The notes below the pieces were generated by a model that saw only the letters and a list, made by a program, of their open reading frames with translations, was not told where the DNA came from and made no database searches. Positions 17,129 through 21,005 of a stretch of 21,005 nucleotides of DNA are shown here, in pieces. The DNA comes from JAGOTP01 sp964359565. Lineage in GTDB: Bacteria > Patescibacteriota > Patescibacteriia > 2-12-FULL-60-25. Location: positions 1 through 21,005 of the forward strand of contig CAYHTN010000015.1 of assembly GCA_964359565.1 (NCBI GenBank). The letters run 5' to 3'. How positions within the stretch are numbered: position 1 is the first letter of the stretch; every line of letters begins with the position of its first letter. The translations under genes were made by a program, and so were the position numbers.

Positions 17129-18367
17129 ATGATCGGTTTCCGAGATGGGCCCCTTTGGGCGGCGGTGTTACCTGACTCTTGGCCGGTGCTGCCTTCTGAA
17201 ATGAGCATCTCGCTTCTCACGGAACTCGAGTCGTGTCCTCGCCGGTGGGCGCTTACGAGAGCGAGTTACCCGAACATTTGGGCACGACACGGTTACCCTC
17301 CCAGACTGCAACGCTCTGGACTCGCAGGGACAGTCGTCCATCTGGCCGTTGAAACAGCCACGAAAGAGTTTGCTCGCGCCGGCTTCTACTCACCGAGATC
17401 ACCTGGGGCAGTTGCTGTGATGAAGAAATTGGGGGGTTACAGTGCGCTTTTGGGCCAGTGCATTGACCGAGTTCTTAATTACTACGCCGATAACCCTAGA
17501 ACAAAACACCTAATCGAGAACGCAAGACAAAAGCTAAGATCCGAAGTACCAGAAATGCGCATGCAGGTGCAGAAATTCTTAGGATCCTTGCGACTAGAGT
17601 CTGTGCCCCCGATTGCAACGGCCAGTAAGCGAACAAGCGGCGATCAAGTTCGAAGTCCCCTTGGGCCTGGCGCTTACCCGGAGATCGTACTGAAAGCGGC
17701 CACGATATCTTGGATGGGAAAAGTGGATCTTCTCACTATTTCCGACTCGAGTTGTGAAATCATAGATTTCAAAACAGGGGTACCGAGTGACCAACACACG
17801 TTTCAGCTTCGAGTCTACGCTCTACTTTGGAGTCGCGATAAGGAACTCAATCCCTCAGCACGGAAAATTGATAAACTCACAGTCGTTTACCGATCGAATC
17901 AAGTAGCTGTAGACGTCCCCTTTTCTGCTGAACTAGATAAAATTGAGAGCGAGATTGTCTCGCGAACAATAAAGGTCAGAGTTGCCGCAGAGGGTCACCC
18001 ACCAGAGGCACGGCCCAGCACTGAAACGTGCCGCTTTTGTTCAGTAAGACAGTTGTGCAAGGAGTATTGGCAGGCAGATATTCAACAGCGAATCGGTGGT
18101 GAATCTACCAATTTGCTAAAGTACATCGACGTGGAAATGGTGATCACAGATCGCCACGGTCCGATGAGTTGGGACGGTGTTGTTGTGACGGCAACTCGGT
18201 GTACAAGCGGTACACGAATAGTGCTCCGCGCGACCAATCCAAGTGTTGAGTTCCGTGCGGGAGATCGCTTGCGAGTCCTCGACGCTCATCTCGCAATGCC
18301 TGAGCACGAATCAGACCCATCCACCGTTACGATGGGTGTGTTTTCCGAAGTATTCAAGGAAGGGTAG
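17129..18367 (+). CDS. Cas4/RecB-like PD-(D/E)XK nuclease with Fe-S cysteines
   Basis: A 412-residue protein. The active site is visible in order: GTVVH with H71, VDLL with D200, and IIDFKTG with D213 and K215, followed by QLRVYALLW, the helix that usually carries the QxxxY motif. One cysteine near the N-terminus (C36 in ESCPRRW) and three at the end of the nuclease domain (C301, C304, C310 in CRFCSVRQLC) match the split 4Fe-4S cluster of Cas4 and AddB nucleases. About 90 residues remain at the C-terminus (DVEMVITDRHGPMSWDGVVV to FRAGDRLRVLD); they are beta-rich and could be an OB-like or other small beta domain. It is expected to cut or trim DNA, probably ssDNA or ends made by the helicase. 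It is the last gene of the cassette. Its ribosome site is weak, so translation may rely on reinitiation after the helicase. Confidence 0.88.
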   Translation: MIGFRDGPLWAAVLPDSWPVLPSEMSISLLTELESCPRRWALTRASYPNIWARHGYPPRLQRSGLAGTVVHLAVETATKEFARAGFYSPRSPGAVAVMKKLGGYSALLGQCIDRVLNYYADNPRTKHLIENARQKLRSEVPEMRMQVQKFLGSLRLESVPPIATASKRTSGDQVRSPLGPGAYPEIVLKAATISWMGKVDLLTISDSSCEIIDFKTGVPSDQHTFQLRVYALLWSRDKELNPSARKIDKLTVVYRSNQVAVDVPFSAELDKIESEIVSRTIKVRVAAEGHPPEARPSTETCRFCSVRQLCKEYWQADIQQRIGGESTNLLKYIDVEMVITDRHGPMSWDGVVVTATRCTSGTRIVLRATNPSVEFRAGDRLRVLDAHLAMPEHESDPSTVTMGVFSEVFKEG

Positions 18368-18374
18368 TGGGCGT

Positions 18375-18410
18375 GGCCAAGATGGGCCCGGCACTCAGTG
18401 CTTCTTGGCC
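18375..18410. repeat. Inverted repeat between convergent genes
   Basis: Eight-base arms GGCCAAGA (18375-18382) and TCTTGGCC (18403-18410) flank a 20-base interior that itself contains GCAC-tca-GTGC. It lies between the end of the nuclease gene and the last codons of the thermonuclease on the other strand. No T-run follows on either strand, so it is at best an atypical bidirectional terminator or an mRNA 3'-end stabiliser. Confidence 0.4.
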
Positions 18411-18901
18411 TTCCGGTACTCCCAAGGTGGTACAGGATGGCTATCTCGCCATAGGCCGAGACGGCTGGCGCGAGCCTGTTCCTCCGCACGGGTGTAGCGC
18501 TGCCGGTCTTTGGGGCTTTGCTCGGTGGCGTACTTCTTATAGTGCCAGGCGAGGCCGGCCTCGATTTGGGTGATGTTGATGTCGCGGCCGGCGAGCAGCA
18601 CCTTGCCCACGAGGCGCTGGTATTTGTCGCGCTTGGTCCATTCGATGACGACCGTGCGGCCGGCGATCTGGTCCGCGAGGTGCTGCCGGGAGACTTGCCC
18701 AAAGGCCTGGCTGAGTTCCGGGGCATCAATCCCCGCGAGCCGGATTTTGTGCTGGGTCTTGGTGGCATCGAGCACTGTGACCGTGTCGCCGTCGTGGACG
18801 CCTACGACAGTGCCCGACAGCTCGGCGGCATAGGCGGGGAAAAGCGCCGCGAGCAGCCATACTGTGAATATGAACCTGAACGCTGTGCGGTGGTTGCGCA
18901 T
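18395..18901 (-). CDS. Exported thermonuclease-family (SNase-like) nuclease
   Basis: A 168-residue protein. Residues 1-26 are a signal peptide: basic start, hydrophobic core FIFTVWLLAALF and an AYA-A cleavage site. The mature part is a staphylococcal-nuclease OB-fold, and its catalytic residues align by spacing: D39 in VHDGDTV, R54 in HKIRLAGIDAPE, D59, E62 and R96 in QRLVGKV. It should be a Ca2+-dependent endonuclease for DNA and RNA acting in the periplasm or outside. The start ATG is preceded by GAGGT 4 bases away. GC-rich codon use matches the flanks rather than the defence cassette. It is convergent with the cassette, and its 3' end overlaps the inverted repeat at 18375-18410. Whether it belongs to the island or to the older chromosome is unclear; codon use favours the latter. 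Confidence 0.9.
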   Translation of the reverse strand: MRNHRTAFRFIFTVWLLAALFPAYAAELSGTVVGVHDGDTVTVLDATKTQHKIRLAGIDAPELSQAFGQVSRQHLADQIAGRTVVIEWTKRDKYQRLVGKVLLAGRDINITQIEAGLAWHYKKYATEQSPKDRQRYTRAEEQARASRLGLWRDSHPVPPWEYRKAKKH

Positions 18902-18935
18902 GCTTACCTCACATTGATGATTGCCGGCGTCCTGT

Positions 18936-18956
18936 TATGACCGGGTAGAGGTCATA
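18936..18956. promoter_or_regulatory. Possible operator upstream of the thermonuclease gene
   Basis: Seven-base perfect arms TATGACC (18936-18942) and GGTCATA (18950-18956) flank 7 bases, 35 bases upstream of the thermonuclease start. Position and symmetry suit a repressor site or a 5'-UTR hairpin. No convincing -35/-10 pair is visible on the minus strand here. Confidence 0.35.
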
Positions 18957-18975
18957 CCTATTCCAGGGCGGTGAT

Positions 18976-19067
18976 CTGCGGCATCACGCTGCCGGCCGTG
19001 CAGGGTTTCTACCTGCGCGGGTATCGGCAGGACATGTCAGCGCTGGTTGTGGTGGGTGATGCCGCAG
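18976..19067. repeat. Long-spaced 12-bp perfect inverted repeat
   Basis: CTGCGGCATCAC (18976-18987) and its exact reverse complement GTGATGCCGCAG (19056-19067) are separated by 68 bases. They lie in the 334-base stretch between the thermonuclease and the antitoxin, which otherwise holds only the promoter at 19176-19203. The pair could fold a transcript into a long hairpin or be the ends of a decayed small element. No coding function is supported for the open frame 18971-19294. Confidence 0.4.
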
Positions 19068-19159
19068 TTAACGGCGGCAGGGGACTTGAAGCGGGCAGGT
19101 GCTTCGCCAGGCAGAAAATAACGCAGGGAAATGGCCTAATTTCCGTGGGCGGGTGCTTT

Positions 19160-19194
19160 CGTTTATTTACACTTGTTGCGTTTATTTCGTTTAA
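19160..19194. promoter_or_regulatory. Direct repeats, candidate toxin-antitoxin operator
   Basis: CGTTTATTT occurs at 19160-19168 and 19179-19187, and a third CGTTTA follows at 19188. The copies straddle the -35 region of the antitoxin promoter. Toxin-antitoxin pairs commonly repress themselves through such sites, and the antitoxin has a DNA-binding domain. Binding is inferred. Confidence 0.45.
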
Positions 19195-19203
19195 TGCTAT
19201 ATT
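19176..19203 (+). promoter_or_regulatory. Promoter of the antitoxin-toxin operon
   Basis: Extended -10 box TGCTATATT, with TATATT at 19198-19203. The -35-like TTGCGT lies at 19176-19181, 16 bases upstream. It sits in an AT-rich patch inside otherwise GC-rich sequence, 33 bases before the antitoxin start. Confidence 0.55.
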
Positions 19204-19235
19204 CACGCAAACGGCAACATTTGATAGGTGGAGCC

Positions 19236-19694
19236 ATGAACGCACCCGCAATTACCACACCCTCACCGACTCTGCCTACCGAGCAGGAATCTAAACTTGC
19301 CCGCGAGAGCAGCCGGCTTCTGGCCGCTTGCATCGGCCGCGGTGAGACCGCGAGGCTGCGAGTGATCGACGGCAAGCAGGACATCACAGTGCCGGTGTCG
19401 GCGCTGCGTCTATTGGTGGACATCTTGGCGCAGATGGCAGAGGGCAACGCGGTCACGATCGTCCCGATCCATGCCGAGCTCACGACCCAGCAGGCGGCCG
19501 ACTTTCTGAACGTGTCGCGGCCGTACTTGGTCGGCCTGATTGAGCGCGGGGAGCTTCCCTACCGCAAGGTGGGCACGCATCGCCGCATTCTGTTCAAGGA
19601 ACTCCTCGATCACCGGGCGCGCACGCAGGTGAACCGCAAGCAGGCTTTGGATGATCTGTCGCGTCAGGCTCAAGACCTTGGGATGGGATACTGA
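19236..19694 (+). CDS. Excisionase-type HTH antitoxin (VapB50-like)
   Basis: A 152-residue protein. The N-terminal 80 residues are helical with no named domain. Residues about 82-125 (LTTQQAADFLNVSRPYLVGL then RGELPYRKVGTHRRILFKEL) are a MerR/excisionase-type helix-turn-helix with wing. The C-terminal helix (RKQALDDLSRQAQDLGMGY) probably contacts the toxin. Although annotated as excisionase in many genomes, the gene 4 bases downstream is a PIN ribonuclease. That pairing is typical of the VapBC50-type antitoxin rather than a phage excisionase. The frame is open upstream, but ATG 19236 has AGGTG 5 bases before it and follows the promoter. Confidence 0.82.
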   Translation: MNAPAITTPSPTLPTEQESKLARESSRLLAACIGRGETARLRVIDGKQDITVPVSALRLLVDILAQMAEGNAVTIVPIHAELTTQQAADFLNVSRPYLVGLIERGELPYRKVGTHRRILFKELLDHRARTQVNRKQALDDLSRQAQDLGMGY

Positions 19695-19697
19695 CGG

Positions 19698-20267
19698 GTG
19701 GCGAGTTTCGTTGCGGTTTACGATGCCTGTGTTCTCTATCCGGCACCACTGCGCGACCTGTTGCTGCGGCTCGCGCTGACCGATCTGTTTCGGGCGCGCT
19801 GGACCGAGCGCATACACGAAGAGTGGACGCGCTCAGTGTTGAAGGATCGGCCGGACCTGTCTGCGCCACAGATTCAGCGGACGCGCGAGTTGATGAATCT
19901 CGCAGTGCCGGATTGCCTGGTCACCGGTTTTGAGGGTTTCATCGAGAATCTTGATCTGCCTGATCCCGATGATCGGCACGTGCTCGCGGCGGCCATTCGC
20001 TGTCAGGCAGGTGTGATCGTCACCTACAACCTGACGGATTTTCCGCAAGCCGCGCTCGCCAGTCACGGTATCGATGCGCAGCACCCCGATGACTTTGTCT
20101 CGCACCTTCACGATCTCGCCCCGGCGGCGGTTTGCGCCGCGGTCCGCGACCAGCGCGAGGCGCTGAAGAATCCTCCGCGGTCGGTGCGCGAGTTGTTGGA
20201 CACGTTTCTTTCCTTGGGACTCGCTGGGACCGTTGCGCGGCTTGAGAGTATGCAAGAGCTGCTGTGA
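19698..20267 (+). CDS. vapC: PIN-domain ribonuclease toxin (VapC-like)
   Basis: A 189-residue protein. The PIN fold begins at once with VYDACVLYP (D9), followed by acidic residues E41/E42 (RIHEEW), D91/D92 (LPDPDDRHVLAAAI) and D114 (TYNLTDFP). These are the metal-binding carboxylates expected for RNA cleavage. A helical C-terminal extension (about 130-189) is longer than in minimal VapC toxins of about 130 residues and fits the subgroup paired with excisionase-type antitoxins. It starts at GTG 19698, 4 bases after the antitoxin stop, with no separate strong ribosome site, so it is translated by coupling and kept below antitoxin level. Likely targets are tRNA or rRNA, as for other VapC proteins; the specific target cannot be read from sequence. 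Confidence 0.88.
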   Translation: MASFVAVYDACVLYPAPLRDLLLRLALTDLFRARWTERIHEEWTRSVLKDRPDLSAPQIQRTRELMNLAVPDCLVTGFEGFIENLDLPDPDDRHVLAAAIRCQAGVIVTYNLTDFPQAALASHGIDAQHPDDFVSHLHDLAPAAVCAAVRDQREALKNPPRSVRELLDTFLSLGLAGTVARLESMQELL

Positions 20268-20295
20268 CGTTCGTTAAACCGAGCTAGTCCACCAC

Positions 20296-20463
20296 ATGGC
20301 GCGATCGCAACGCCTGCATCATATCCATCGAATAGATGATGCGCCGAAGCGCGTCCATGCCTGGGTGGTGCAGGTTCAGCAACGCGGAGAGATCACGATT
20401 CGTCGTTTCAGCGACGGCCGTTATGGCGGCAACCGTCAGGCACTCCAGGGGATTGGTTTATAG
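20296..20463 (+). CDS. Short AP2-like DNA-binding protein, probably truncated
   Basis: A 55-codon ORF. The sequence HHIHRIDDAPKRVHAWVVQV then QQRGEITIRRFSDGRYGGNR resembles the bacterial AP2-like small proteins (RID...HAW.V...FSDG.YGG...AL). Those usually continue with a helix after the ...KALQAA position; here the frame stops after QALQGIGL, so the last helix is missing. It may be a remnant of an AP2 DNA-binding or mobile-element protein, or a short functional form. No clear Shine-Dalgarno precedes ATG 20296. It is 28 bases after the toxin stop. Confidence 0.5.
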   Translation: MARSQRLHHIHRIDDAPKRVHAWVVQVQQRGEITIRRFSDGRYGGNRQALQGIGL

Positions 20464-20475
20464 TTTGCATCTTCC

Positions 20476-21005
20476 TCACAGACCGTGATTGCGACGAATC
20501 CGATCGACGAGATCGTCGTCTTCCTCTTCCTCATTATCGCCATCTGAATACTGTCGCCCACCGTCGTCCTGCAGTTGCAGCAGGGAAATGGTGAAGTCAT
20601 AGTTCTCGGAGAAGATGGTCATTTCCCGGCAGGGCTCTTGAAGCCATACGCCGGCCGGAAGATCCGCTCCAGCCCGAGGTGAGTCAATCGTTATCTGTCG
20701 ACCCGCAATTGAACCTTGCGGAATCTGAATCGGCCCACGCGATGTGCGGAAAAATGCACCGGTCTTCAGGGCATTCTGGCTTGAGCGCGCCCACAGAATG
20801 AAGCCATCGCGTGACACGACCAACACCGCCCGACGTTCGGTGTATTCCAACCAACGCAGGATGGCCGCGATGAGAGACACTTCGTATCGATCGGCACAGT
20901 GGGCGATCTGATCCAGATCGACGGGTGAACGGGCATCGATCTGCCGCCGGTAGTCGTCAAATGGCATCAGAAAGTTAGCGGCAAATACGTTTGCCTCATG
21001 CTCCA
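20476..21005 (-). CDS. ImmA/IrrE-family metallopeptidase, C-terminal part
   Basis: The frame enters from the right edge of the window and reads EHEANVFAANFLMP, which matches the third-zinc-ligand helix (E..AN.FAA.LLMP) of ImmA/IrrE (DUF955) peptidases. The HExxH motif must lie beyond the window. An ATG at 20967 falls inside that block, so a start there would be wrong. The rest (about 160 residues) contains a helical segment with LDQIAHCADRYEVSLIAAIL, then a beta-rich part and an acidic tail (EEEEDDD). In this family the protease cleaves a phage-type or stress repressor encoded next door, usually just upstream of it; that gene would be outside the window to the right. Confidence 0.82.
   Translation of the reverse strand, partial: EHEANVFAANFLMPFDDYRRQIDARSPVDLDQIAHCADRYEVSLIAAILRWLEYTERRAVLVVSRDGFILWARSSQNALKTGAFFRTSRGPIQIPQGSIAGRQITIDSPRAGADLPAGVWLQEPCREMTIFSENYDFTISLLQLQDDGGRQYSDGDNEEEEDDDLVDRIRRNHGL

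Noticed and set aside
18375..18410. Bidirectional rho-independent terminator
   Set aside because: Good inverted arms but no T-run on either strand; listed only as a repeat.
18518..18940. 140-codon plus-strand open frame across the thermonuclease gene
   Set aside because: The minus strand has a full signal peptide and SNase catalytic residues, so the plus-strand frame is a shadow.
18971..19294. 107-codon plus-strand open frame before the antitoxin
   Set aside because: It runs through the antitoxin promoter and into its coding region in another frame, and shows no domain.
1..21005. CRISPR arrays, tRNA or rRNA genes, insertion sequences, integrase genes
   Set aside because: No regularly spaced repeats, no tRNA-like cloverleaf noticed, and no transposase or integrase motif in any long frame.

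Overview
The window has GC-rich, strongly G/C-ending chromosomal sequence at both ends, with a long insert of clearly more AT-balanced codon use between about 3.1 and 18.4 kb. The left flank holds a globin-coupled GGDEF/EAL c-di-GMP enzyme. The overall style (GC-rich genes, excisionase-HTH/PIN toxin-antitoxin pair, AP2-like small protein, ImmA/IrrE peptidase) suggests a GC-rich proteobacterium, most likely a gammaproteobacterium; the genus cannot be given from sequence alone. There is no integrase, transposase, tRNA, rRNA or CRISPR array in view.

Layout. (1) 18-2639: globin-PAS-PAS-GGDEF-EAL protein. (2) 2640-3404: a small membrane-protein ORF interrupted by an in-frame TGA, a good rho-independent terminator (3162-3192), then a strong promoter whose 18-bp spacer carries an inverted repeat. 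(3) 3405-18367: a co-directional cassette of seven genes: a small MerR-like regulator, a GHKL (Hsp90/MORC-type) ATPase, a DUF4338/DruA-family protein, a 961-residue protein of unknown function, a 360-residue protein of unknown function, an 1851-residue DEAH helicase with C-terminal DUF1998 (DruE family), and a Cas4/RecB-like PD-(D/E)XK nuclease with four Fe-S-type cysteines. (4) 18395-18901 (minus): an exported thermonuclease-family nuclease, convergent with the cassette. (5) 19236-20267: a VapBC50-like antitoxin/PIN toxin pair with its own promoter and direct repeats. (6) 20296-20463: a 55-codon AP2-like small ORF. (7) 20476-21005 (minus): the C-terminal part of an ImmA/IrrE metallopeptidase.

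How the genes may work together. The DUF4338 protein plus the DUF1998 giant helicase are the hallmark pair of type I Druantia anti-phage systems. Here they are joined by a GHKL ATPase at the front, two large unknown proteins in the middle and a dedicated nuclease at the end. The nearly gapless joins (8-bp and 10-bp overlaps, two 9-bp gaps) argue that the products act as one machine. The regulator and its promoter-embedded operator suggest MerR-style control of the cassette. The best candidate for a little-described system is this six-effector cassette: a Druantia-like defence variant in which the helicase could expose or translocate foreign DNA, the GHKL ATPase could act as a clamp or switch, and the PD-(D/E)XK protein could cut. 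That division of labour is inference. The rest of the accessory region (nuclease, toxin-antitoxin, AP2 remnant, ImmA-type peptidase) is typical defence-island or mobile-element cargo.
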